Assembly: GCA_043759595.1 (NCBI GenBank)
Contig: JAYVLG010000031.1
Coordinates: 1-64,000 of the forward strand
DNA length: 64,000 nucleotides
Source: Sulfurirhabdus sp043759595
Lineage (GTDB): Bacteria > Pseudomonadota > Gammaproteobacteria > Burkholderiales > SMCO01
Direction: 5' to 3'
Shown: one piece after another, positions 17,088 through 26,466 of the stretch
Layout of the letters: each line of letters starts with the position of its first letter
How positions within the stretch are numbered: position 1 is the first letter of the stretch
Notes under the pieces: model-generated
Databases searched by the model: none
Seen by the model: only the letters and a program-made list of their open reading frames with translations
Told to the model about the DNA's origin: nothing
Position numbers and translations under genes: made by a program

Positions 17088-18647
17088 ATGTATATAATGG
17101 CTCAAGCCGCACCATCTTTTTCACCTTCATTCCGTGTGGTTAGTACCCCCTACCTGCTGGCACTCGCGACCTGTGGCCTAATCGCATTGATTGCCGTGCC
17201 GTTGCGTAATCGCCTCGACCTTGCAAACACCGTCATGCTGTTCCTGCTCGCGGTGGTACTGGTCGCAGTGCGACTGGGCCGCGGGCCGGCGATTCTCGCG
17301 GCATTCTGCAGCGTCGCTCTATTCGATTTCTTTTTCGTGCCGCCACGCCTTTCGTTCGCAGTGAGCGACGTGCAATACTTGGTCACCTTCGCCGTGATGC
17401 TTGCGGTTGCCTTAATTATCAGCCACTTGACATATGGGTTAGCGCGCCAGACCCACGCTGCCGAAGCACGAGAACTTCAGACCCGCTCGCTCTACGAGCT
17501 TGCCAAGGCGCTGGCTGGTGCATTGACGCAAAAACAGGTGCTCGAAGCCGGAGCTCGTTTCCTGCGCGAGAATATGCGTGCCGAAACGTTCTTGCTGTTG
17601 CCAGACGCGCAGGACAACCTGCATTCGATAGTCGCGCCGGCCAACCCGATTACTCTTGCTGCTGAATACACTATGCGCTCGGTTTTCGACAGCGGCGAAG
17701 TTACCGAAGCCGAAGTCATTTGCGGTGGCGAGGGACGCAGCCTATTGCTTCCGCTTAAAGGGTCGACACGAATGCGCGGCGTACTGGTAGTTTCTGTCAA
17801 GTACGATGATAAGGAGCAATTGCAGCGCCTACGCTCTTTGCTGATGACTGTAGCCTCCCTGATGGCGATTGCTATCGAGCGCCTGCATTTTGTGGAAGTT
17901 GCGCAAAATTCACAGTTGCAGGTTGCCTCGGAGCGCTTGCGGAGTTCGATTCTCTCAGCGCTTTCCCATGACGTGCGCACTCCCCTGACGGTTATGTACG
18001 GCCTGGCCGATTCGCTCGCGCTGTCCAAACCGCCCTTGTCGCCATCGGTGCAGGAAACGGTGATCACGATTCGCGACCAGGCGCTGAATCTCAATAATAT
18101 GGTCGGCAACCTGCTCGATATGGCGCGCCTGCAGGCCGGGCAGGTCAGGCTACGCAAGGAATGGCAGCCATTGGAAGAAGTGATTGGTGCCAGCATCAAA
18201 TTATTGGGTACAGGATTGCAGGGACACGCCGTCAAGGTGTCATTGCCACTCGACTTGCCACTATTGGAATTCGACGCGGTGCTGATGGAGCGTGTGTTCT
18301 GCAATCTAATCGAGAATGCAGCGAAATACTCACCCGACTCGGCTGGTATTGACGTAAGCGCTCAAGAACGCGCTGCAACGATCGAAATATCAATCTGCAA
18401 TGCAGGTGCCGGATTTCCACCGGACAGCCTCACTCGGGTTTTTGGTCTGTTTGAACGCGGTAGGGTTGAATCTGCGGTGCCCGGTTTTGGTGTGGGACTT
18501 GCCATTTGCCGCGCCATTATTGAGGCGCATGGTGGCACCATTCGTGCGTTCAACCCCGAAGCTGGGGGAGGCTGCGTGCGCTTCACGCTGCCACGCGGCA
18601 CCCCACCACAGATCGAAGGTGAGAGCGCTTCGGGAGAATCGCAATGA
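17088..18647 (+). CDS. KdpD-like sensor histidine kinase without the N-terminal KdpD domains
   Basis: The 519-residue protein corresponds to the C-terminal part of KdpD. It has four transmembrane segments (DUF4118, about residues 20-112, with the FDFFFVPPRLSFAVSD signature), a GAF-like region (about 135-265), a HisKA domain with phospho-acceptor His294 (LSHDVRTPL) and an ATPase domain with NLIENAAKYSP and GFGVGLAICRAI. Full KdpD is about 900 residues and starts with the KdpD/Walker A and USP domains, both absent here. The ATG at 17088 follows AGGA; a second ATG at 17097 is possible. It overlaps the response regulator gene by 4 bases. Confidence 0.88.
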   Translation: MYIMAQAAPSFSPSFRVVSTPYLLALATCGLIALIAVPLRNRLDLANTVMLFLLAVVLVAVRLGRGPAILAAFCSVALFDFFFVPPRLSFAVSDVQYLVTFAVMLAVALIISHLTYGLARQTHAAEARELQTRSLYELAKALAGALTQKQVLEAGARFLRENMRAETFLLLPDAQDNLHSIVAPANPITLAAEYTMRSVFDSGEVTEAEVICGGEGRSLLLPLKGSTRMRGVLVVSVKYDDKEQLQRLRSLLMTVASLMAIAIERLHFVEVAQNSQLQVASERLRSSILSALSHDVRTPLTVMYGLADSLALSKPPLSPSVQETVITIRDQALNLNNMVGNLLDMARLQAGQVRLRKEWQPLEEVIGASIKLLGTGLQGHAVKVSLPLDLPLLEFDAVLMERVFCNLIENAAKYSPDSAGIDVSAQERAATIEISICNAGAGFPPDSLTRVFGLFERGRVESAVPGFGVGLAICRAIIEAHGGTIRAFNPEAGGGCVRFTLPRGTPPQIEGESASGESQ

Positions 18648-19336
18648 GCCTTCACGGTCCGCTCGTACTCGTAGTCGAAGACGAAATGCAGATTCGCCGC
18701 TTTGTCCGTGCCGCACTAGAGGGTGAAGGTTGCCGCGTGGTGGAGGCGGCAACCATGGCGCAAGGCCTGATCGACGCCGGCACACGCAAGCCCGATTTGA
18801 TCATTCTCGATCTTGGCCTGCCAGATGGCGATGGACAGCACTTCGTACAAGACTTGCGTAGCTGGGCCAGTATGCCGGTATTGATTCTGTCTGCGCGCTC
18901 GACCGAAAGCGACAAGATCGGCGTGCTGGATGCAGGTGCAGATGACTACCTCACCAAACCTTTTGCTGTGGGCGAACTGTTGGCACGAATGCGCGCGCTG
19001 CTGCGGCGCAGCAAGTTGGGAGGTGAGGCTGGGAGCCCCCTCGTTCTCTTCGGCGATGTAGAGGTTGATTTAACGCGGCGCCAAGTCCTGCGGCATGGCG
19101 CGCCGGTCCACCTGACACCGATCGAGTATCGCCTGCTGTGCACCATGCTGGCGAATACAGGCAAGGTTATGACGCATCGTCATTTGCTACGAGAGGTATG
19201 GGGGCCATCCTACATCGAGAGCAATCATTACCTGCGTATCTACGTCAGCCATCTGCGACAGAAACTGGAACTTGACCCGACCCAGCCTCGGCACTTCCTG
19301 ACTGAAACCGGCGTTGGTTACCGTTTTCAAAATTAG
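18644..19336 (+). CDS. KdpE-like response regulator
   Basis: The 230-residue OmpR/PhoB-type regulator has a receiver domain (acidic pocket VEDE, phosphorylated Asp56, LTKPF lysine) and a winged-helix DNA-binding domain (TPIEYRLLCTMLANTGKVMTH and the YLRIYVSHLRQKLE recognition region). Sequence and partner resemble KdpE. No kdpFABC pump genes lie nearby. The likely target is the operon that also contains kup, 30 bases downstream. Confidence 0.88.
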   Translation: MSLHGPLVLVVEDEMQIRRFVRAALEGEGCRVVEAATMAQGLIDAGTRKPDLIILDLGLPDGDGQHFVQDLRSWASMPVLILSARSTESDKIGVLDAGADDYLTKPFAVGELLARMRALLRRSKLGGEAGSPLVLFGDVEVDLTRRQVLRHGAPVHLTPIEYRLLCTMLANTGKVMTHRHLLREVWGPSYIESNHYLRIYVSHLRQKLELDPTQPRHFLTETGVGYRFQN

Positions 19337-19366
19337 ATTCGATCTCAGCCGGTTAAGGGAACATCC

Positions 19367-21244
19367 ATGACTCATTCCACCCATCCAAATCCCTCGCGCC
19401 TCGGCGCGCTGGCCGTAGGCGCCTTGGGCATCGTTTACGGCGACATTGGCACCAGCCCCTTGTATGCCTTCAAAGAAGCGTTCACCGGCCCGCATGGCCT
19501 TGCTCCGACGGAGCTGAATATACTCGCGGCGTTGTCCGCCTTTTTCTGGGCCATGATGCTGATCATCTCGATCAAGTATGTGTGGATCGTGCTCAAGTTC
19601 GACAACGATGGCGAGGGTGGCGTACTCGCGCTCACTGCATTGGCACACCGGATTTCGAACAAGGCACCGAAATGGTCGCTGTTCGTGATTGGCGCGGGCG
19701 TGTTCGCTGCCGCACTATTCTATGGCGACGCTATCATCACCCCTGCCATCTCAGTGCTTTCCGCGGTTGAGGGATTAAGCATCGCCACGCCGCAATTCGA
19801 GCATATGGTGGTACCCATCACCATCGGCATTCTGACCGGCCTTTTTCTGATCCAGCGTCACGGCACCGGCCGAGTCGGCGGTTTGTTCGGCCCAGTAACG
19901 ATCATATGGTTTCTCGTACTGGCTATGCTCGGCGCTGTCAGTATCGTGCAGACACCCGCCGTGTTGCAGGCGATCAATCCGATGTACGCCATACATTTCG
20001 CTGGAAATCATCCCGGCTCGATGTTTCTGCTGTTGAGTGCGGTGTTTCTCGCGCTCACCGGCGGCGAGGCTCTGTATGCAGACATGGGGCATTTTGGCGC
20101 GAAGGCTGTACGCCTCGCCTGGTACGTCTTGGTCTGTCCGGCGTTGCTCATCAACTACTTCGGGCAAGGCGCACTTATCCTGCGTTCGGGCAAGGCGGTA
20201 GAGAATCCATTCTATCTGCTGGCGCCAGACTGGTTCCTATTGCCGCTGGTAGTACTTGCCACCGCCGCTACGGTGATCGCTTCCCAAGCGACGATTACCG
20301 GGGCATATTCCATGACACTGCAGGCGTCGCGTTTGGGTTACCTGCCACGTGTGCGGCTGCTGCACACTTCCGAGACGATGCGTGGCCAGATATACATTCC
20401 CAGCGTCAACTGGCTGATGCTCATCGCCGTAATCGTGCTGGTGCTCACCTTCGGCTCATCGAGCGGCTTGGCCGCTGCTTATGGCATCGCAGTATCCGGC
20501 ACCATGATCATCACCACACTGCTCACCGCGGTCGTCGCTTTAAGACTGCCTGGTCGCGCTCGTACTGGAATATTGCTCTCCCTTGCGCTCTTCGGTGTAC
20601 TCGAACTGCTGTTTTTTGGGTCGAATCTAACCAAGATTCTGCATGGTGGCTGGCTTCCGCTGGCATTGGGGGCCGTTATATTCCTGTTGCTCACCACCTG
20701 GAAAGAAGGTAGCCGCATGATTGCAAACCAGCGACGCAAGATCGACATACCGCTCAAGAATTTCCTGGCCGGCCCGCAGCCTAATGTGCCGCGCGTGGCG
20801 GGGACGGCAGTGTACCTTACTTCGGACCCGATGCTCGTACCCAGTGCGCTATTCCATAACCTTAAACACTTCAAGGTCATGCATGCCCGAACCATTTTCC
20901 TCAACGTCATCAATGAGGATGTACCACGCATCGGTCCCGCCCAACGCATGCAGGTAACCGAACTGGCGGCCGGGATCTACAGCATGGCAGTGCGTTTTGG
21001 TTTTCGCGAGGAGCCGGACCTGACGCAAGCTCTGGAGAGCGCGGCGGATTATGGAATCGATCTCGACGGCATGACTACCACTTTTTTTGTGGCGCGATCC
21101 ACTGTCATCGACGGTCCTGGCGGTTTACCAGCTTGGCGGTGTGGGCTATATGCCTGGATGACACGGCAGTCAGAAGGTGCCTCAAGCTACTTCAATCTGC
21201 CACCGAATCGGGTGGTGGAACTCGGCACTCAGGTGATGCTCTAG
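19367..21244 (+). CDS. kup: Kup potassium:proton symporter
   Basis: The 625-residue protein is a full-length Kup/TrkD transporter. It has about 12 transmembrane segments in its first two thirds, the family opening GALGIVYGDIGTSPLYAFKE, GGVLALTALAHR and FYGDAIITPAISVLSAVEG, and a soluble C-terminal domain from about residue 450. Kup takes up potassium with protons in the cytoplasmic membrane. It is the third gene of an operon with a KdpD/KdpE-like two-component system. Confidence 0.93.
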   Translation: MTHSTHPNPSRLGALAVGALGIVYGDIGTSPLYAFKEAFTGPHGLAPTELNILAALSAFFWAMMLIISIKYVWIVLKFDNDGEGGVLALTALAHRISNKAPKWSLFVIGAGVFAAALFYGDAIITPAISVLSAVEGLSIATPQFEHMVVPITIGILTGLFLIQRHGTGRVGGLFGPVTIIWFLVLAMLGAVSIVQTPAVLQAINPMYAIHFAGNHPGSMFLLLSAVFLALTGGEALYADMGHFGAKAVRLAWYVLVCPALLINYFGQGALILRSGKAVENPFYLLAPDWFLLPLVVLATAATVIASQATITGAYSMTLQASRLGYLPRVRLLHTSETMRGQIYIPSVNWLMLIAVIVLVLTFGSSSGLAAAYGIAVSGTMIITTLLTAVVALRLPGRARTGILLSLALFGVLELLFFGSNLTKILHGGWLPLALGAVIFLLLTTWKEGSRMIANQRRKIDIPLKNFLAGPQPNVPRVAGTAVYLTSDPMLVPSALFHNLKHFKVMHARTIFLNVINEDVPRIGPAQRMQVTELAAGIYSMAVRFGFREEPDLTQALESAADYGIDLDGMTTTFFVARSTVIDGPGGLPAWRCGLYAWMTRQSEGASSYFNLPPNRVVELGTQVML

Positions 21245-21841
21245 CTCGAATGTGCACGGTTGTTTGTGGAAGAAGTCAAAATTAGTGAAGGGCGCTTCGA
21301 GGCTGTAAACTGGGATATAGCTGGTAATTGACTATATGCCAGAGTGTGTCACCGGAGAACTGGAATTAAATAGCTGCTTGACGTAACTGAACTGCCCATC
21401 GCCGAGCAGACCATGACTAGCGGTTCGGGGTCGGGGGCTGCCGATCAGCATTTTGAAGAGCTGGCGCTCGAAATAAAATTGCGAATTTTCTTACCAGCAA
21501 ATTGCAAGTGTCCGCAGTTGGAGGTGGAGCGGCCATTAGTTCCTGCTGCCTACTTCAGCCATCCTTCCAGAAAGCGGTCATTGTCGATGAAAACGGCATG
21601 TGGCCGGTTTGGGTCGAGGGTGGTAGTTCGTGCCTCAGTAACAATCTGGTTAATTACACAATGGTTTCGGAACTCACCGACATTGCTTCTTGCGTGCGCC
21701 TCTTACAGACTATATTTTCTCTATCAAGCCCCGACAACGCATGTGACTTCAATAACTCCTGTTGGCATAACTACTATTGCTATAAAAAAACAACCACTCA
21801 AAAGAAATAATAAGGCTCTGAATGCATGACTGATAAAGAGA
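21245..21841. other. Intergenic region with no convincing gene
   Basis: Two overlapping open frames of 100-140 codons exist on the plus strand (starts at 21413 and 21502). Neither has a ribosome binding site or recognisable domains. The left part keeps the GC-rich composition of the kup segment and the right part returns to the AT-richer background, so the edge of the GC-rich segment lies within this stretch. Confidence 0.4.
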
Positions 21842-22249
21842 TTATTCTGGGGTTTGCAGAGCTGCCTGCATATCTTGCTCGCTCACCGGGTAGTGCAACA
21901 CTGCATGAATAGGAAACAGTTCCAGCAACTTACCAATATGAGATTCTTCACGAGGATGCACGAACACAATGACCTTCGCCTGTGGCGCAATGCATTGCAG
22001 GGTCCTGAGGGTGACATCCAGATTAGAGACGTTGGCTCCGGCATAATTGTTGCCATAGCCATAAATGAATTCCCCCACAAAAAAATCTGGTGGCTGCTTC
22101 TGCAACGCTCTGTGCAGATTGCGGGCCGTATCGAAATACTCCTCCACAAGGCCCATTTTCTGATACAAATCCCTGAAATCAGGGTGGAATGGGGATTCGA
22201 TCAAGGAAAAAAGTATTTTTATGCTTTTGCCGTTTTCATAGAGGCTCAT
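21842..22249 (-). CDS. Hypothetical protein, 135 residues
   Basis: Not recognised. The protein alternates predicted strands and helices (IKILFSLIESP, AKVIVFVHPRE, HAVLHYPVSEQDM), which is reminiscent of a small Rossmann-like or receiver-like alpha/beta fold, but there is no phospho-acceptor pattern. No signal peptide or membrane segment is seen. It lies between the potassium operon and the Atm1-type exporter and has no obvious operon partner. Confidence 0.5.
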   Translation of the reverse strand: MSLYENGKSIKILFSLIESPFHPDFRDLYQKMGLVEEYFDTARNLHRALQKQPPDFFVGEFIYGYGNNYAGANVSNLDVTLRTLQCIAPQAKVIVFVHPREESHIGKLLELFPIHAVLHYPVSEQDMQAALQTPE

Positions 22250-22438
22250 TGATTATTGTCCTGACACCCAGCTAATTTTTCGAAAAATTTAGTGCGCTCG
22301 TAATTCCCGAGGATGCATGGGACTTGTTAGTTAAAATTGCAACCCCATTCACTTTAGCGTCGCCACCGAAAGTTGAAATATCTGCCTTTCTGATACTGAA
22401 GAACTGCCAGCAGTGACAGGGGGGTGTCTTCAAACCAT

Positions 22439-24241
22439 TCAAGAAACATACAAAGGTTTTATTATTTCTTCTTCCTGCTGCTGCAATGCCCACATCTGCG
22501 CATAGGTTCCCCCCTTATCCAGCAGTTCTCTGTGCGTGCCACGCTCGATAATCCGGCCATGATCCATCACCAGTATCTGATTGGCATCCACTACCGTTGA
22601 AAGACGGTGTGCAATCACCAGCGTAGTGCGATTTTGCGCAATGAGTTTCAGTTCTGCCTGAATGTTTTTCTCCGATTTAGAATCCAGTGCGGAGGTGGCT
22701 TCATCAAATATCAGAATAGGGGGGTTTTTAAGTATGGTTCGTGCAATAGCTACGCGCTGCTTCTCTCCCCCTGAAAGTTTAAGTCCACGTTCACCTACGA
22801 TGGTTTCATATTTATCCGGCAAAGTTTCTATAAACCCATGGATATGCGCATATTTTGCCGCTTGATAAATTTCTTCTTCGGTAGCATCCGGACGACCATA
22901 GGCGATGTTGTAAAAAATGCTGTCATTGAACAACACTGTATCCTGAGGAACGATACCGATAGAGGCGCGCATGCTTTTTTGCGTGACGTCACGAATATCC
23001 TGACCATCAATCATGACCTTTCCCTGATTCACGTCATAAAAGCGAAATAGCAAACGGGATAAGGTCGATTTTCCTGCACCGCTTGACCCCACTACTGCAA
23101 CGGTATGACCAGGAGGGATATCAAAACTCACGTCAAACAAAATCTGGCGGTTGGCATCGTAACCAAAACTCACATGATCAAAACGCACCGCGCTATTTTT
23201 AACCACCAACTCCGGCGCATTCGGCTTGTCTGACACTTCGGTATTCACTTCCAGCAAAGTGAACATTTTTTCCATGTCAGCCAGAGAATGTCGTATTTCG
23301 CGATAGATGAATCCCAAAAAGTGCAGGGGTATATATAACTGCAACATGTAAGCATTCACCAACACCAGGTCGCCCAGGGTCATGGTGCCTTTTACTACGC
23401 CATTTCCAGCAAGCAACATCAGCACTGTCACCCCTATAGCAATAATCACGCTTTGGCCAGTATTCAGCGCGGCCAAGGAGGTCTGATTTTTTACCGCTGC
23501 GGTTTCCCACACTTTAAGGTTGTCATCGTAGCGGCGCGCTTCATATTCTTCATTTCCGAAATATTTAACGGTTTCATAATTCAGCAAGCTATCGATGGCA
23601 CGGGTATTCGCCTTGGAATCCATATCATTCATGGTGCGCCGAAAAATCATGCGCCATTCGGTAATAACCAGAGTGAAAGCAATATAGACAATCAGGCTGA
23701 CAAAAATCACTACCGAAAACATGATGTCGTATTTTTTCAGCAAAATACCTGCTACCAGCGCAATTTCTATAAGGGTTGGCAAGATATTGAACAACATGAA
23801 ATTCAGCAAAAAGCTGATACCGCGTGTACCGCGTTCTATATCACGGGACACGCCACCTGTCTGGCGCTCCAGATGGAAGCGCAGGGCCAGCTGATGTAAA
23901 TGGCCAAACACTTTCAATGCCACTCGCCGGATAGCACGCTGCGTGACCTTGGCAAATACGGCATCCCTTAACTCACCAAAAGCCGTGCTGGCAAACCGCA
24001 TTGCACCATATCCCAGCAACAATGCAACTGGCAGCACCAAAACGGTTTGAGGATGATTCAGCGAATCCACCACTTCTTTTAAAAACAGGGGCACGGTCAC
24101 ATTGGCGATTTTTGCTACAACCAGAAGTACCAATGCCAGCACAACCCGCCCTTTGAATTCCAGCAAATAAGGGAATAGGGAACGGATGGTTTTCCAGTCA
24201 TTACGGTTTTTAGGGGGGGGGCCTGAATGTTTAACTCGCAT
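22439..24241 (-). CDS. Atm1/ABCB7-type ABC exporter
   Basis: The 600-residue half-transporter has a six-helix membrane domain followed by a nucleotide-binding domain with Walker A GSSGAGKST, signature LSGGEKQRVAIA and Walker B ILIFDEATSALD. The LNYETVKYFGNEEYEA segment is characteristic of the Atm1/HMT1 branch, whose bacterial members export glutathione-metal or glutathione-persulfide species. It is divergent from the SIMPL gene at 24370. Confidence 0.88.
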   Translation of the reverse strand: MRVKHSGPPPKNRNDWKTIRSLFPYLLEFKGRVVLALVLLVVAKIANVTVPLFLKEVVDSLNHPQTVLVLPVALLLGYGAMRFASTAFGELRDAVFAKVTQRAIRRVALKVFGHLHQLALRFHLERQTGGVSRDIERGTRGISFLLNFMLFNILPTLIEIALVAGILLKKYDIMFSVVIFVSLIVYIAFTLVITEWRMIFRRTMNDMDSKANTRAIDSLLNYETVKYFGNEEYEARRYDDNLKVWETAAVKNQTSLAALNTGQSVIIAIGVTVLMLLAGNGVVKGTMTLGDLVLVNAYMLQLYIPLHFLGFIYREIRHSLADMEKMFTLLEVNTEVSDKPNAPELVVKNSAVRFDHVSFGYDANRQILFDVSFDIPPGHTVAVVGSSGAGKSTLSRLLFRFYDVNQGKVMIDGQDIRDVTQKSMRASIGIVPQDTVLFNDSIFYNIAYGRPDATEEEIYQAAKYAHIHGFIETLPDKYETIVGERGLKLSGGEKQRVAIARTILKNPPILIFDEATSALDSKSEKNIQAELKLIAQNRTTLVIAHRLSTVVDANQILVMDHGRIIERGTHRELLDKGGTYAQMWALQQQEEEIIKPLYVS

Positions 24242-24369
24242 AGCTCTTCTTTAAACGCTTATTTAGTTTTGTAAGATTATCGGCTATATTGAAGCTGAGC
24301 ACTACCTTTGCCGCAGATATTCATGATCAGATTAGATGCAATCCTTTCTCAAAAACCCGGATTAAACTG

Positions 24370-25056
24370 ATGAAAAAACTTTTCGTAGTGGCGTGTCTCT
24401 TGTTTCCCCCCGCCCTGTTTGCAGCCACCCCTGGCGAAACACTATTCAATGTTGTGAACTTCCAGGCACAGGCAAGCAGAGAAGTTTCCAATGATATCGT
24501 CAATGCCGTATTAACGATTGAGATGACCGACAGCGATCCAAAAAAACTAGCGGATTCCGTTAACGGAGCGATGGGTCGAGCACTCAAGATTGCGCAAACA
24601 TACAAATCTGTCAAACTCAGGTCAGGCGATTATCAAACTTACCCGGTATATGATAAGAACAAACTGATTCAATGGCGTGCCAGAAACGAACTCAAACTAG
24701 AAAGCGCCAATACAGAAGATGTCACCACACTGATTGGTAAACTGCAAGATAGCATGCAGCTTACCCGGATGACCTTCTCGGTCTCCCCCGAAGCAAGACG
24801 GAAAACTGAAAACGAACTGATCACAGAGGCCATCACTGCATTTAAACAACGCGCAATGTTAATCAGCACCAGTTTCAATGCGAAAACTTACAAAATAAAA
24901 GAATGTAACATCAGCAGCGGGGAAAGCACCTTTCGCCCGGAAATGGCCGTACGCAGCTTATCTGCTTCGATGCGCGAAGCGTCTGTTTCTCCCGCTGTAG
25001 AACCCGGTACAAGCACGCTGATGATTAACGCTGCAGGCTCGATTATGATCGAGTAA
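24370..25056 (+). CDS. Periplasmic SIMPL (DUF541) domain protein
   Basis: The 228-residue protein has a signal peptide (MKKLFVVACLLFPPALFAA) and a SIMPL domain with the typical VNFQAQASREVSNDIVNAVLTIE opening and the LRSGDYQTYPVYD strand. Family members are periplasmic or envelope proteins of unclear role, some linked to oxidative stress. The ATG at 24370 is preferred because the signal peptide begins there. Confidence 0.8.
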   Translation: MKKLFVVACLLFPPALFAATPGETLFNVVNFQAQASREVSNDIVNAVLTIEMTDSDPKKLADSVNGAMGRALKIAQTYKSVKLRSGDYQTYPVYDKNKLIQWRARNELKLESANTEDVTTLIGKLQDSMQLTRMTFSVSPEARRKTENELITEAITAFKQRAMLISTSFNAKTYKIKECNISSGESTFRPEMAVRSLSASMREASVSPAVEPGTSTLMINAAGSIMIE

Positions 25057-25158
25057 ACCATCTGCTTCATGTATCAAGAAAAGCGCAGGTCAGGAGTACT
25101 GCCACAATTCCTGTGACAAATACCCCGCCAAACGTCCCTGCTCCGCCAATTGATGCAA

Positions 25159-25373
25159 ATGGGTTGGAGTGTGCTGTTTTTGGGGCTCAGGACAAGGCGC
25201 AATGACGCAGAATGGTCATTCCATTTCAAGGCGTTGCAACGCTGCCCTGTACTGCGAAAACTGTTCAATCCATCCCATAATACTCACCAACCGGGAGAAC
25301 CAGGGAAACATTAAAAATTCCATTAGAATTATTGAGTTAAATGTTACGTTTAGCGTTTAACCGAGGTTTCTGG
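25159..25373 (+). repeat. Dispersed intergenic repeat, full copy with fold-back core
   Basis: The 215-base sequence is repeated in inverse orientation at 62507-62724 with high identity, and its tail recurs at 94-133. Positions 25159-25278 form an imperfect palindrome with ends ATGGGTTGGA and TCCATCCCAT, centred on GAATGGTCATTC, so the core can fold into a long hairpin. The remaining ~95 bases end in GAGGTTTC. No coding capacity is seen. The gap 25057-25535 holds only this element. Confidence 0.75.
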
Positions 25374-25535
25374 TTTAATCCAAGTGGTAAATTTGGTATC
25401 ACTAATCCACCTGATCAAGATTTACATTATTACGAGAAATCCACCCTGCAAATAAAAAAGAAAATTTACTGCCCCGAATAACTGGCACGCGAATTGCTCT
25501 CACTTCTGGTATCAGAAACTGAAAGGAATTGCTCC

Positions 25536-25754
25536 ATGACTCATACCGTAGATCATTTTTTCGCTGCAACGCGTGATGTACTCTTGCAAATACAGGCTTG
25601 TGAGGACATCAATTATCCTTTATGCAAAGACCATCGAAAACTCTACCGCCTTCCCATATCACTGGACTTGCGCGAATTAGACTGTGATACCCAGCCTTGT
25701 CGTGCTACGTGCCCTTTTAATTTGATGGAAGCTAAAACAGGGATGGTTTGTTGA
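25536..25754 (+). CDS. Small cysteine-rich protein
   Basis: Not recognised. The 72-residue protein has seven cysteines, five of them late (DCDTQPCRATCPFN and a final Cys), suggesting metal binding or disulfides, but no signal peptide. The ATG at 25536 follows AAAGGA at a suitable distance. It is isolated, with the repeat upstream and an AT-rich gap downstream, and may be followed by a weak terminator at 25895-25917. Confidence 0.5.
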   Translation: MTHTVDHFFAATRDVLLQIQACEDINYPLCKDHRKLYRLPISLDLRELDCDTQPCRATCPFNLMEAKTGMVC

Positions 25755-25894
25755 CCCTTTCCAAAAGTTTCAGTTAGCGAGCATTCTTAACCCAATTTCA
25801 ACAAAACTACGGTAACACACTGTCAGATAGCAACATTTAATTCTCTCCACAAATTCTGTGGATAACTCTGTGAACAACACATGAATACCACTGT

Positions 25895-25922
25895 AACCTG
25901 TTTGTAAGAAATAGGTTTTTTT
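25895..25922 (+). terminator. Weak intrinsic terminator
   Basis: AACCTGTTT and AAATAGGTT can pair around a 5-base loop and are followed by a run of T. The stem is AT-rich with one G-T pair. It would serve the small cysteine-rich gene. Confidence 0.35.
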
Positions 25923-26466
25923 CAAGTTGCCCATTATTTAACCAAATAAAATATCATTTTAAATCATACAGATAAAAAAATATCAACCTCGCAGCATCTT
26001 TTTAACTGTAGTCATTTTAAACGGCTTTTATGCGGTGCATAACAAACTGCTTACCCCTCCCCTTCACACTGTCAAAAAATTGCCAACACCGAGGCAATTT
26101 CAACACAGCAATATAATCATTTTGCTTCAATTCAACCTTATCACGGTAGCTACCACCCTTTATCCAAAACACTTTTCCTGGCATGAAATTTGCGTCTTCA
26201 AGGGTATACCCAAAATATCTTCTGGACTAAACAGCGATGCTATTCAAGTTATCTGACAGATTTACATTACAGATCAAACAAGGCAAGACTGCTTTTAGTT
26301 GCTTTACTGCCAAAACCAATCGCTTAGCCCTTTACAGCCTGACTTTTTTTCATCTGGAAATTAATCTTCACAAGCAGCGTCAATGGCTTTGGGATTAGTG
26401 TATTCATTCCCTTCCTGAATACATCCATTTTATTCAGAGGGTCATATAACACACAAATTGCTTAGT
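25923..26466. other. AT-rich non-coding stretch
   Basis: Apart from A/T runs I see no gene, RNA or repeat. Just to its left are two DnaA-box-like 9-mers at 25857-25865 (TGTGGATAA) and 25869-25877 (TGTGAACAA). Confidence 0.35.

Noticed and set aside
17088..18647. Truncated kdpD as a pseudogene
   Set aside because: The frame starts with its own ATG and AGGA site, all kinase motifs are intact, and it is coupled to a regulator gene, so it looks like a functional short form.
21413..21829. Plus-strand open frame of 138 codons after kup
   Set aside because: No ribosome binding site, no domain similarity, and a second frame overlaps it; it looks like chance in non-coding DNA.
22274..22289. Palindrome AATTTTTCGAAAAATT as a terminator
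   Set aside because: The stem is almost all A/T and would be unstable; it lies 150 bases after the exporter gene.
25857..25877. Possible replication origin
   Set aside because: Only two DnaA-like boxes and no dnaA, dnaN, gidA or rpmH nearby; kept only as a weak finding.
26035..26256. Plus-strand open frame of 73 codons in the AT-rich gap
   Set aside because: No ribosome binding site and a residue composition expected from AT-rich non-coding DNA.
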